Notes: generated by a model from the letters alone, not told the origin. A stretch of 27,111 bases of DNA from Verrucomicrobia subdivision 6 bacterium (GCA_945866245.1 CAMBGW010000006.1:1-27111); one strand, 5' to 3'; shown: positions 6,704 to 13,892, counted from the first letter of the stretch. Made by a program: numbers and translations.

Positions 6704-6754
6704 TCCCGCATGTGCGGGACCGTAGGTTCAAATCCTGCCCCCGCAACGATTTTT
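6695..6754 (+). pseudogene. Partial tRNA-Met copy (anticodon loop, T arm and acceptor 3' strand)
   Basis: GGCTCATAA at 6695-6703 matches the anticodon loop region of the intact tRNA, and 6720-6754 repeats its 3' end with one mismatch. Between them is a perfect 7-bp inverted repeat (TCCCGCA and TGCGGGA, 6704-6719) in place of the anticodon 3' stem and variable loop. No D arm is present, so it cannot be a normal tRNA. TGCGGG at 6713-6718 can pair with CCCGCA at 6740-6745 beside an intact T arm, making an acceptor/T-arm minihelix. Confidence 0.8.
6724..6754 (+). repeat. Right copy of the 31-bp direct repeat
   Basis: This is the exact partner of 6422-6452. It marks the right border of the putative GIY-YIG insertion and is probably the displaced original tRNA 3' end. 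Confidence 0.95.
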
Positions 6755-6803
6755 AGGTCTGCTTAGATAACTGCGCCAGACAGTTCCTGACCCGGCAGAT
6801 GGT

Positions 6804-7037
6804 CTACTTTACCTTTAGAAACGCGGGTAGCTCTTCGATTCCAAAATCGGCAAGGATTCGTCCATCGATATCGAGGACTGGGGCTTTGCTTTGGCCTGAG
6901 AGCTCTTTCATCTCCTTAAAATAAGCAGGATTCGAACGAACTTCTCGGCGTTCGTATTTTATGCCCAGTTTGTGGAGCTCGGACTCTGCCTCGTCACACC
7001 ACGGGCAACCTTCTTTGACGTAAAGGACAGCGGACAC
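6804..7037 (-). CDS. Glutaredoxin-family protein
   Basis: The protein has 77 residues and a single glutaredoxin/NrdH-like thioredoxin fold. The redox motif CPWC is at residues 11-14, the cis-proline segment SKAPVLDIDGRILADFG lies after residue 50, and the length is typical of small glutaredoxins. It reduces disulfides or glutathione mixed disulfides in the cytoplasm, or serves as electron donor for reductases; the client is unknown. The aminotransferase gene ends only 9 bp upstream on the same strand, so the two are probably co-transcribed. One client could be the ribonucleotide reductase or the methionine sulfoxide reductase elsewhere in the window, but nothing here links them directly. Confidence 0.9.
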   Translation of the reverse strand: MSAVLYVKEGCPWCDEAESELHKLGIKYERREVRSNPAYFKEMKELSGQSKAPVLDIDGRILADFGIEELPAFLKVK

Positions 7038-7046
7038 GGATCGGGA

Positions 7047-8459
7047 TTAAGCAGGGACAGCTTCCCGGGATAACTTCTTCTGAGAAAGGGCGGCTTTGAC
7101 GAGATTTTGCCCGAAGTCCCAAAGGGGGCCGGGGAATTTGCCAAGGTCGCTGAGAACGTCGTCGAAGGCGTGAACAAAACGATCGATCTCTTTTTCGCCG
7201 ATGATCAGGGGAGGCAGGATCTTGACGATGTCGGAATTGTGGGCGGCAACTTGAGTGAGGATTCGGTGTTTTTGCAGAAGAGGGGTCACGATCATTTGAG
7301 GGAAGAGGCCTTTGTCCATGGCGTGAATGGCCTTCCAAGCGAGTTTGAGTTTCAGGGAGCGGGGCTCCTTAAACTCGATTGCGATCATCAAGCCTTTGCC
7401 GCGGACTTCAGAAATCACGTCGTGTTTTTCTTGAAGATCGCGGAGGCGGGACATGAGCTGTTCTCCTCGAAGGGCGGCGTTTTCAACGAGGTGTTCGTTT
7501 TCGGTCACGTGGAGGCTGGCCAGTCCGCAGGCCATGGCGAGGTTATTGCGACCGAAGGTGGTGGAGTGAGCGACACAACGATCGAGGCGGGAAAAGATGC
7601 CTTGGTAGATGGGCCGGCGCATGACCACGGCCGCGCAGGGAACGTAACCTCCGGAGAGGGCTTTTGCTAAGGTGACGATGTCGGGATCGAGGTTCCAATG
7701 TTGGAAGCCGAACCATTTTCCTGTTCGACCCATGGCGGTCTGGACTTCGTCGGCAATAAAGAGAGTTCCGTATTTACGGCAAAGTTCCTGAGCGGCGGGG
7801 AAGTAGTCGTCGGAGGGATATTTGACTCCCTTTCCTTGGACGGGTTCAAAGATGAAGGCAGCAATCTGGCGGGATTTCAGTTTTTTCTCGAGATCGGCGA
7901 GGTCGCCGAACTTTACAAAATCGGCACCAGGGAGGAAGGGTCCGAACGCTTCGCGGAAATTGCCGGAGTGGGTAATGGAGAGGGCTCCAAAGGATAGGCC
8001 GTGGTAAGAGCCTTCTTGGGCGAGGATGCCGGGGCGTTGGGTGGAAGCGCGGGCAAATTTCAGGGCACCTTCGACGGCTTCGGTTCCGGAATTGCAAAGG
8101 AAGCAGGCATCGCGGGAAGGGCCGAGTTTTTTGACAAGGGCTTCAGCGAGGAGACCGGAGAGAACGGAGCAGTCCATCTGCACCATGTTGGGGAGGTCGA
8201 GTTCAAGGACGTCACGAATGGCTTTTTGAACCGTGGGATGATTACGGCCGATGTTGAAAACGCTGTAGCCGCTGAGGAAGTCGAGGTAGTCCTTGCCGTC
8301 GAGGTCGTAGAGGTAGGCGCCTTCAGCGCGGGCATAGATTTTATCAAAGCCGATGGTGCGTTGAACCTTTACGAGAGTACGATTGACGTACTTATCGTGA
8401 AGCTCGTAGTTCTCCCCCAGACGAGTGAGAACCGTGTCTTTGAGATCGAATTCGGACAT
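7047..8459 (-). CDS. Class III PLP-dependent aminotransferase
   Basis: The protein is about 470 residues with class III aminotransferase motifs. These are LYDLDGKDYLDFLSGY near residue 50, the phosphate-binding CNSGTEAVEGALK (about 122-134), SYHG, the cofactor aspartate in FIADEVQTAMGRTG (Asp237), and the PLP lysine in TLAKALSGGYVP (Lys266). Relatives act on acetylornithine, putrescine, GABA or hopanoid precursors. The segments FNIGRNHPTV and LPNMVQMD recall hopanoid-associated aminotransferases (HpnO-like), but I cannot assign the substrate. The frame is open to 8495. I prefer the ATG at 8459 because MSEFDLKDTV begins the conserved region and the extension is a short unstructured lead. Glutaredoxin follows after 9 bp. 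Confidence 0.85.
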   Translation of the reverse strand: MSEFDLKDTVLTRLGENYELHDKYVNRTLVKVQRTIGFDKIYARAEGAYLYDLDGKDYLDFLSGYSVFNIGRNHPTVQKAIRDVLELDLPNMVQMDCSVLSGLLAEALVKKLGPSRDACFLCNSGTEAVEGALKFARASTQRPGILAQEGSYHGLSFGALSITHSGNFREAFGPFLPGADFVKFGDLADLEKKLKSRQIAAFIFEPVQGKGVKYPSDDYFPAAQELCRKYGTLFIADEVQTAMGRTGKWFGFQHWNLDPDIVTLAKALSGGYVPCAAVVMRRPIYQGIFSRLDRCVAHSTTFGRNNLAMACGLASLHVTENEHLVENAALRGEQLMSRLRDLQEKHDVISEVRGKGLMIAIEFKEPRSLKLKLAWKAIHAMDKGLFPQMIVTPLLQKHRILTQVAAHNSDIVKILPPLIIGEKEIDRFVHAFDDVLSDLGKFPGPLWDFGQNLVKAALSQKKLSREAVPA

Positions 8460-8536
8460 GGAGATCATAGATAGCGGAAAATGAGGGAATCGCAAGAAAC
8501 AGGTACTTTATTACTACTTTTGTAAAATTTCGCAAC

Positions 8537-8548
8537 CGACTTAAGTCG
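8537..8548. promoter_or_regulatory. 12-bp perfect palindrome upstream of the PEP-CTERM gene
   Basis: CGACTTAAGTCG is a perfect 12-bp palindrome in the divergent gap between the aminotransferase and PEP-CTERM genes. A second symmetric element, AATAAG-T-CTTATT, lies at 8613-8625. Both are operator-like, and no regulator can be named. No convincing -35/-10 pair was identified in this AT-rich gap. Confidence 0.3.
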
Positions 8549-8676
8549 TTCATTCATAGGGCTTATATCGGGCCTAGATAAGGTGTGCTTATGAGCTTAA
8601 TTGCATCCGCCGAATAAGTCTTATTTCGAAAGGCTTGTCATTTGCAAATTTTTCTTTGCCCCCTAACTGTATATTT

Positions 8677-9399
8677 ATGCATCGGGCAATTTTTTTACTC
8701 TTAAGCCTTTGGTTGGCCGGATCTCTTTCTCTTGAAGCTGAAACTGTCAGTGCTTCATTCGACGCAGACACCTACTACTTTACTCAAACTTACAACACGG
8801 CGCGCACTAGCTCTAACAGTGGAACATTTCACGTTGGAATGCATATCCTGAATACGAATCCTAATTACGACGGACATTTTAATTTTGCTGGAATCGAATT
8901 TTCAGACCTTTCGGGATTGAGCACTACGGGCCCTAAGTTTCTTCAGCTCAATCTAAAAGACTTTAAGACCCCTGGCGCCATTGTTCCTGGCTTTCAAGGC
9001 CCCCCTTCATACGACTATCTTTCAACTGGCAGCTTTCGACTTGCGGTGGTTGCTCTAGGCGCAGATTTTTCGCAGAGCGAAACCGCTACTCTTTCTACTT
9101 GGTATCAAAATAATCTTTTCGGCAGGTCGAGAATCGCCGAGGTGAATCTTACACAAGCTGGACTGGTGCAAATTGATGTTACTTCCACCGTCAACGGATG
9201 GATTTTAAATCCAACGACAAACTTTGGCTTTGGTCTCGTTGGCACTACAAGTTCCCCTCTGGCTACAACCGCCCGATTTTATTCCATGGAGGCTGCGGGG
9301 AATCTGGGGCCGGTTTTGATTCCTGAGCCTGCAGTCGGATCACTGCTGGCTTGCGGTTTTGCAGTGGCCCTTGCGAATCGGCGTCGCCGTCGATCTTAA
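8677..9399 (+). CDS. Exported protein with PEP-CTERM sorting signal
   Basis: This is a 240-residue secreted protein. The ATG at 8677 starts a good signal peptide (residues 2-22, AIFLLLSLWLAGSLSLEAE). A beta-rich middle follows, with several blocks such as FNFAGIEFSDLS and LQLNLKDF. The C-terminus is a textbook PEP-CTERM tail: IPEP, then a hydrophobic segment (VGSLLACGFAVALA), then NRRRRR. Such tails are recognised by exosortase and lead to surface attachment or export with exopolysaccharide. The middle is loosely reminiscent of DNRLRE-type surface proteins, without a firm match. An upstream TTG at 8635 keeps the frame but would bury the signal peptide, so it is rejected. The pseudopilin gene begins 13 bp after the stop, suggesting a two-gene unit. 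No exosortase is in the window. Confidence 0.85.
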   Translation: MHRAIFLLLSLWLAGSLSLEAETVSASFDADTYYFTQTYNTARTSSNSGTFHVGMHILNTNPNYDGHFNFAGIEFSDLSGLSTTGPKFLQLNLKDFKTPGAIVPGFQGPPSYDYLSTGSFRLAVVALGADFSQSETATLSTWYQNNLFGRSRIAEVNLTQAGLVQIDVTSTVNGWILNPTTNFGFGLVGTTSSPLATTARFYSMEAAGNLGPVLIPEPAVGSLLACGFAVALANRRRRRS

Positions 9400-9412
9400 C
9401 CTGCTATTTTTG

Positions 9413-10228
9413 ATGATGCAGTTTGCTCCATCAAATCGAAAGAAGGCTTTTACATTAGTCGAGCTACTCGTGGTTTTTGTGGTTGTGGGACTCCTAGCGG
9501 GTTTGGCCACACCAGTTTTAGGGCGGGCACGGTTAGCTGGACAGCAAGCGTCTGAGACAGCTGCGGCAAAAAGTTTAATTACGGCCTATCTAGCAGCTGC
9601 ACAGGACCAGAATGGAGTTTTACTTAAGGGTTACGATGAGGAAGGAGAGGCCTGCGACAGTAAAGGAAACCAATTTCAAGTGGGAAGCAGTCAGGCTTTA
9701 AGATGGCCTTGGCGTCTTGCCCCCTACTTAAACTACCAACTTGAAGGGGCTTTGTTAGTAAACGAAAGAGCGAACGCTCTAGACCCGAGTGATCCAAATC
9801 AGAGCTACTTAGTCAGTGCGTCTCCGAGTCTTGGGCTGAACTCGTATTTTGTTGGGGGCCACGAAAATGGGCAGCCGGCCTACTCCTATGTGACGAACGG
9901 AACTTGCGTGACTCGGCTTGCCCAAGCGGTGAAGCCCTCCCAGTTGATTGTTTTCTCCTCAGCAAGGGGTGTCGATCCTATGAAAGGCAAAAATGTGGAT
10001 GGATATTACTATGTGACTTCACCGCAATCCTCGCCCAAGTGGCCATCTGCTTGGAGCTCAAGTGGGTCGGCGAAAGCTTATGGACAAGTCAGGCTAGCGT
10101 ATTCGGAAAAGGCGGTAACGGCTCAATTAGATGGCAGCGTATCTTTGCTTAATTTTTCTGAGCTGCGGGACATGCGTCGTTGGGCAAACGAAGCGGCTCG
10201 CCAAGATAATCCGAACTGGAAGCCGTAA
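9413..10228 (+). CDS. Prepilin-type (type II secretion/pseudopilin-like) protein
   Basis: This 271-residue protein starts with a short basic leader followed by the class III signal KKAFTLVELLVVFVVVGLLAGLATPVL. The leader's last residue is Ala instead of the usual Gly, and Glu5 of the mature helix is present. The rest is a soluble domain with AQLDGSVSLLN near the C-terminus, resembling the DUF1559-like pseudopilins that are very numerous in Verrucomicrobia and Planctomycetes and often end in an H-X9-DG motif. Here the His is replaced, leaving only LDG. Two adjacent ATGs (9413 and 9416) can start it; both are 3' of the PEP-CTERM stop. It probably forms or decorates a pilus-like or secretion structure. 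The function of this expanded family is unknown. Confidence 0.85.
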   Translation: MMQFAPSNRKKAFTLVELLVVFVVVGLLAGLATPVLGRARLAGQQASETAAAKSLITAYLAAAQDQNGVLLKGYDEEGEACDSKGNQFQVGSSQALRWPWRLAPYLNYQLEGALLVNERANALDPSDPNQSYLVSASPSLGLNSYFVGGHENGQPAYSYVTNGTCVTRLAQAVKPSQLIVFSSARGVDPMKGKNVDGYYYVTSPQSSPKWPSAWSSSGSAKAYGQVRLAYSEKAVTAQLDGSVSLLNFSELRDMRRWANEAARQDNPNWKP

Positions 10229-10229
10229 A

Positions 10230-10844
10230 TCAGCCGGCGTGGATGGCGTCGTCGAGGGACGAGATGGCGTCGAAGGTGGCTTGCGCGGCAGAGACCATAG
10301 AGTCCTGCTCGGTCGGTGACCAAGAGATCGCATCCATATCGGAACGGAATTTCATCCAGATCGGGCGTTGCTCCTCCCCGTGTGGATCGAGATAGCGAAG
10401 GGCGGTCACCCCTTTTTCCTTAAGCGCCTTCGAGATGTAACGAGCGCCATTTTTACTGCCCTCGAAGACGTAAAAGATCCCCATAAGAGTTGCGGGGGAA
10501 GCTTGGAGGATGGATTGGATTAACTTTTGCGCGCCGGGAAGGGGTTGGATCGAATTGAGGTTGGTCTTGAGCTGGGCAAGGTCGGTTTCCAAGTTTTTCG
10601 TTTGGTAAAGAGAGGGAAGATTGAGGGAGGCAAGGCGGGAGTCGATCTTGTGAGCACGGTCGGTGGCGGATTCAAGTTCGCGGTGAATGAGCCAGCGTTG
10701 CCCGAGGTATTTTTGGTATTGGGCTTGGCCGATCGAGCCATCGATCAAAGCAGCCTCCAGCGGTTTGGACTCAGCGACGGCGTGTTGGGCGGCTGTGCCT
10801 GCCTTAAGTCGGGCCATCACTCCTTGAGGGTTGGTGGACGTCAT
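10230..10844 (-). CDS. Biliverdin-producing heme oxygenase
   Basis: This 204-residue all-helical protein has the heme-ligand histidine near the N-terminus (His21 in TAAQHAVAES), the segment YLGQRWLIHRELE, and the distal-helix glycine region FYVFEGSKNGARYISKAL. Heme oxygenases split heme into biliverdin, CO and iron, supplying iron or bilin. The longest reading begins at 10886. The ATG at 10844 overlaps the stop of the upstream 45-residue membrane gene by 4 bp (ATGA), so coupled translation from 10844 is more likely. It converges with the pseudopilin gene, whose stop is one base away. No bilin reductase or heme importer lies nearby, so iron recovery is only an inference. Confidence 0.85.
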   Translation of the reverse strand: MTSTNPQGVMARLKAGTAAQHAVAESKPLEAALIDGSIGQAQYQKYLGQRWLIHRELESATDRAHKIDSRLASLNLPSLYQTKNLETDLAQLKTNLNSIQPLPGAQKLIQSILQASPATLMGIFYVFEGSKNGARYISKALKEKGVTALRYLDPHGEEQRPIWMKFRSDMDAISWSPTEQDSMVSAAQATFDAISSLDDAIHAG

Positions 10845-10978
10845 TTTGCGCAGCTTCCGATGATGAGTCCTGGAATCAAAAGCCAAAGAATCCCTTTGGC
10901 AAGAAAGAGAGCGACGACGATGAGGCCTGCCGCCTTTCCATACTTAGCAAAGCGTTTACGGATGAGAGCAGAAAACAT
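10841..10978 (-). CDS. Small single-pass membrane protein, 45 residues, coupled to heme oxygenase
   Basis: Read on the reverse strand, an ATG at 10978 opens a 45-residue frame. It has a basic amphipathic start (MFSALIRKRFAKYGKAAG) and a hydrophobic run of about 20 residues ending LLIPGLIIGSCAK, with TGA at 10841-10843. Its stop overlaps the heme oxygenase ATG in an ATGA junction, the same architecture used by many real gene pairs in this window, which is the main reason to believe it. I recognise no family. The single helix with a positive N-terminus suggests an inner-membrane peptide. It might anchor or assist the heme oxygenase, or be an independent small protein. A GGAG sits very close to the ATG, so initiation is not well explained. 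Confidence 0.6.
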   Translation of the reverse strand: MFSALIRKRFAKYGKAAGLIVVALFLAKGILWLLIPGLIIGSCAK

Positions 10979-11050
10979 AGCTCCATAATGGAGTGGTTTG
11001 GAACTGAGGCAAGGGGAAGGTGACCGAGAGCCGAGAGACTCGATTGGGAT

Positions 11051-11644
11051 TTACAGATTGGTGCGACCGAGCTGATTCAGTTTTCGGCCATCCGAGTTGG
11101 AGGGGAGAGCGGCGGCAGGATCGCGCATCGATTTCGGAACAAAATCTGGAATCCCCACGCCTGGAAAGGCAACATCGCTGTCCTGAGAGGGGTTGCTCGA
11201 AGTTGCAACGGGCTGGGGTGGGGCAGGCTGGGCCCCGTTAAATACGGCACAGACTGCACCTGACTTCGTTTGTGCAATTCCAACACCACCGAGGGTTGTG
11301 GAATCGCGAAGAAGATTTCCGCGGTGACCCGAGCTACTCATCCACGCATTGAAAATAGATTTCGCTGAGCCGTCGTTTACCGGGCCATAGATGTTTTCTG
11401 AAAGATTTTTCCACCCATTTGCGTTCAGCAGGGACTTGGTAAGCGGGCGATGTGTTTGGCTGTTTTTGGAGGCCATAGTTTCGGCCCACCGACTTGCCAG
11501 CTGGTCGAGAGTGCTGTTGCGGGTGAGAGGATGGAGACCCGCCTTGACCCGCGACTGGTTGATCATCAAAAAAAGGTCGTCACACGTATCGGCATGAGCA
11601 AGAAGTGTTCCAGCAAGGAGGATGAGAAGGGCGCGGGACAGCAC
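11051..11644 (-). CDS. Secreted CAP-domain (SCP/PR1-like) protein
   Basis: This 197-residue protein has a clear signal peptide (residues 1-18, cleavage near AHA) and one CAP domain (about residues 20-140). Family motifs are FLMINQSRVKAGLHPL, LDQLASRWAETMA, SENIYGPV, the signature WMSSSGHRGNLL, and GVGIAQTKSGAVCAVFNG. A Pro-rich, apparently disordered tail of about 55 residues follows. Bacterial CAP proteins are extracytoplasmic. Some bind lipids or sporulation and envelope components, but most have no known activity. It starts 6 bp after the CPBP protease stop and is the last gene of the purC-xer-rnc-CPBP row, so it is probably in the same transcript. Confidence 0.9.
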   Translation of the reverse strand: MLSRALLILLAGTLLAHADTCDDLFLMINQSRVKAGLHPLTRNSTLDQLASRWAETMASKNSQTHRPLTKSLLNANGWKNLSENIYGPVNDGSAKSIFNAWMSSSGHRGNLLRDSTTLGGVGIAQTKSGAVCAVFNGAQPAPPQPVATSSNPSQDSDVAFPGVGIPDFVPKSMRDPAAALPSNSDGRKLNQLGRTNL

Positions 11645-11650
11645 GATGGA

Positions 11651-12310
11651 TTACCAGAGGAACCAGTTTTTTGTCAGGAGGACGTAGATGGCCAGACCGA
11701 GGTTGGCGGCGGCGTGGAGAGTGATGACCGCTCGCAGGGATTTTGTTTTGCAGAACCACCAACCGGCGATGAGGGCAAAGAGAGTGGCGGATCCGAATTC
11801 AACGTGGACCATGGCAAAGGCAACGGTGGTGATATAAAAAGAGAGGGGTTGAAAAGTCCCAAGTGGAACTTCTTCAAACTCTGGTTTGATAATGGTCCGC
11901 ATGAGGAAGCCACGCCAAAAGAGCTCTTCGATGATGGGGACGACGAGGACGGCGCCAAACATGCGAAAGGCAATGGAAAGGAGCCCGGGCAAAAGACCGA
12001 GTTCAAAAGCGGCGGCGAAAGGGAAAGTGTTGTCGCGTTCTCCGGAGCGGGGCATCCATGGATCGAGAGCAATCCAGAGAACAATTGCGCCGAGGCCAAG
12101 AAGGACGGAGTCGCGAACGCGGGGCGGGGCAGGATCCTGCCCGCGGTATCGGGGTCGGAGCCACAAAAGAAGTGCGAAGACGGCTAGGGAGCAGACCCCG
12201 TACAGCCACCAACTGTGCTGGGGAAAACTTTGGCGAAGGTAAAGGAGCCCCATAAAAAGGGCGAAGGGCGCGACGAAAGGGAAAGCGGGACCTTGCAGAA
12301 GACCTTTCAT
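11651..12310 (-). CDS. CPBP/CAAX-type intramembrane protease
   Basis: This 219-residue integral membrane protein has about six to seven hydrophobic segments. The glutamic-type protease motifs are visible: EELFWRGF (Glu128, Glu129, Arg133), FAMVHVEF (His169) and LHAAANL (His199, Asn203). This matches the CPBP (Abi/Rce1) family and resembles the CAAX-protease-related subgroup seen in genomes with the PEP-CTERM/exosortase system; the window does contain a PEP-CTERM protein. The substrate is unknown. Its ATG overlaps the rnc stop by 4 bp, so it is translated together with RNase III, which is a curious pairing. Alternative functions for the family are bacteriocin immunity and membrane-protein processing. 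Confidence 0.87.
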   Translation of the reverse strand: MKGLLQGPAFPFVAPFALFMGLLYLRQSFPQHSWWLYGVCSLAVFALLLWLRPRYRGQDPAPPRVRDSVLLGLGAIVLWIALDPWMPRSGERDNTFPFAAAFELGLLPGLLSIAFRMFGAVLVVPIIEELFWRGFLMRTIIKPEFEEVPLGTFQPLSFYITTVAFAMVHVEFGSATLFALIAGWWFCKTKSLRAVITLHAAANLGLAIYVLLTKNWFLW

Positions 12311-12972
12311 GAGAGTTGTCCCAGGGCATGAGCTGCGGCGGTGGATTCGGCCGATTTACGGCTGCGGCCGGTTCCGCGACCAATCTCTTTTTCCTCAAGA
12401 AGTACGCGGATGGTAAATATTTTTTCGTGGTCGGGCCCCACCGACTCAACGAGATCATAAACGGGGACGGGTTGGTTACGGGATTGGAGGAGCTCTTGGA
12501 GTTGGCCTTTGGGGTTGGCTTGTTCGGCCAGCTTTTTTGCAAGGGTCAACCGCTGTCCGTAGGTTTGGCAAACCCAAAGGCGGGCGGGATCGTACCCAGC
12601 ATCTAAAAAGATGGCGCCGAGGATGGCTTCCCACGCATCGGCGAGGGCGCCAGGGGATTGGTGAATTTCCTCGCGGGCGGCATCAGCACCCACTCGCAGG
12701 AAAAGGGCTAGCTTCAGCTCGCGGGCGAGTTCGGCCAAGGTGTGGCGATTGGCTAGGCTTGCTCGCATGGCGGTGAGTTCCCCTTCGGAGGAGGCAGGGT
12801 GAGTTGCGATGAGGAGGTCACTGAGAGCGGCTTGAAGAATGGCATCACCCAGAAATTCAAGTTGTTGATTATCTCCACTGGTTCCAGGGGCTGTGCGGGC
12901 GGAGGGGTGAGTTAACGCACGGGCCAAGAGTTCAGAATTTTTAAAAGAGTGGCCGAGGGGGGGGAGTTTCAT
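12307..12972 (-). CDS. rnc: Ribonuclease III
   Basis: The protein has 221 residues: an N-terminal RNase III domain (about 5-140) and a double-stranded-RNA-binding domain (about 150-221, ending SRKSAESTAAAHAL). The signature reads NQQLEFLGDAIL. Catalytic Glu39 and Asp43 are present, as are Asp112 and Glu115 in ALADAWEAILGAIFLD. The first Glu of the usual NERLEFLGD signature is Gln36 here. In the Aquifex enzyme that position helps build the dimer junction rather than the metal site, so activity is probably kept. RNase III cuts double-stranded RNA to mature rRNA and regulate mRNAs. The start overlaps the recombinase stop and the stop overlaps the protease start, each by 4 bp. Confidence 0.93.
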   Translation of the reverse strand: MKLPPLGHSFKNSELLARALTHPSARTAPGTSGDNQQLEFLGDAILQAALSDLLIATHPASSEGELTAMRASLANRHTLAELARELKLALFLRVGADAAREEIHQSPGALADAWEAILGAIFLDAGYDPARLWVCQTYGQRLTLAKKLAEQANPKGQLQELLQSRNQPVPVYDLVESVGPDHEKIFTIRVLLEEKEIGRGTGRSRKSAESTAAAHALGQLS

Positions 12973-13892
12973 GAGGAGCGGTTTTTGTTGGAACGAGGAT
13001 GGAAGCGATCGACGGTTGCCGCAAGTCGGTCTTCATCCACGTGGGTGTAGATCTCTGTCGTGCCGATACTGGCGTGGCCAAGAAGCTCTTGAATGACGCG
13101 CAGGTCGGCCCCACCCGAAAGCAGGTGGGTGGCAAAGGAGTGGCGAAGAAGGTGGGGGTAGACGCGGGTATCAAGGCCGGCGGTTTGGGCCGCTCTTTTT
13201 ACAATTCCCCAAAGGTGAGATGTGGTCAGGCGCCGGCCATGATTTCCAAGAAAGACCTCACCTCCTGATTTGGAGCGAACGAGTTTGGGGCGAGCAGTAT
13301 CCAGATAGCGGTCGATGGCCTCTTGCGCGGCTTGGCCAAGGAGAACGAGCCGCTCCTTGTCTCCTTTCCCAATGACGCGGGCGCTCCGGCTGGGGAGGTC
13401 GAGCTGTTCAATTCGAAGGGAAAGAATTTCGGACGCGCGGAGACCGGCGGCATAGAGGAGTTCGAGGAGGGCGCGGTCGCGAAGGCCCAGTGGAGTTTTC
13501 GGGGAAGGGGATTCGAGAATTCGGCGTACCTGATCGGGGGTGAGGGAGGGCGGGAGTTTACGGGAAAGTTTGGGAGAGCGGAGGCCGACCGACATGCTTT
13601 TCGGGGTACGGCCCATTCTTTGCAGGTGAGCCCCGAAGCTGCGTAAAATTGAGGTCTCGAGGCGCAGGGTGGTCGGTCCAACGCGTCCTGAAGTACGACG
13701 GTAAGATAGGAATTCCCGTAGGTCGTCGGGCTGGAGGGTTCGCCAATCTTTTCCGCTCTTTTTTCGATCCAGCCATTGGGCGAATCGTTCGAGAAGTTTT
13801 CTTTGGATCGATTGGGTTCGAAGGGCGTGGCCGCGTTCCATTGCGCCGGAGGCGAGGAAATCCTCGACGGGGCGATGATCGAGTGGGCTCAC
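12969..13892 (-). CDS. Tyrosine recombinase, XerC/XerD type
   Basis: The protein has 307 residues: an N-terminal SAM-like DNA-binding domain (about 5-95) and a C-terminal catalytic domain. All active-site residues are visible: Arg152 in GLRASEIL, Lys176 in GKGDKER, His247 and Arg250 in HLLRHSFATHLL, His273 in LLGHASIGTT and the nucleophile Tyr282 in TEIYTHV. Xer recombinases resolve chromosome dimers at dif. Length and motifs fit a housekeeping XerC/D rather than a phage integrase. The frame is open to 14009, but that would overlap purC by about 120 bp. The GTG at 13892 forms a GTGA overlap with the purC stop and gives the normal family length. XerC and XerD cannot be separated by eye. Confidence 0.92.
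   Translation of the reverse strand: MSPLDHRPVEDFLASGAMERGHALRTQSIQRKLLERFAQWLDRKKSGKDWRTLQPDDLREFLSYRRTSGRVGPTTLRLETSILRSFGAHLQRMGRTPKSMSVGLRSPKLSRKLPPSLTPDQVRRILESPSPKTPLGLRDRALLELLYAAGLRASEILSLRIEQLDLPSRSARVIGKGDKERLVLLGQAAQEAIDRYLDTARPKLVRSKSGGEVFLGNHGRRLTTSHLWGIVKRAAQTAGLDTRVYPHLLRHSFATHLLSGGADLRVIQELLGHASIGTTEIYTHVDEDRLAATVDRFHPRSNKNRSS

Noticed and set aside
6629..6747. A second functional tRNA-Met
   Set aside because: No matching acceptor 5' strand, D arm or anticodon stem can be found upstream of the repeated 3' end.
8635..8676. Upstream TTG start of the PEP-CTERM protein
   Set aside because: It would place 14 polar residues before the signal peptide; the ATG at 8677 starts it directly.
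11450..12187. 245-residue plus-strand frame
   Set aside because: It is antisense to the CAP and CPBP genes, which have clear motifs; the frame has only low-complexity Gly/Glu/Lys sequence.
12969..13892. Integrase of a mobile island
   Set aside because: It is embedded by 4-bp overlaps between purC and rnc, has XerC/D length and motifs, and no att repeats or phage genes are nearby.
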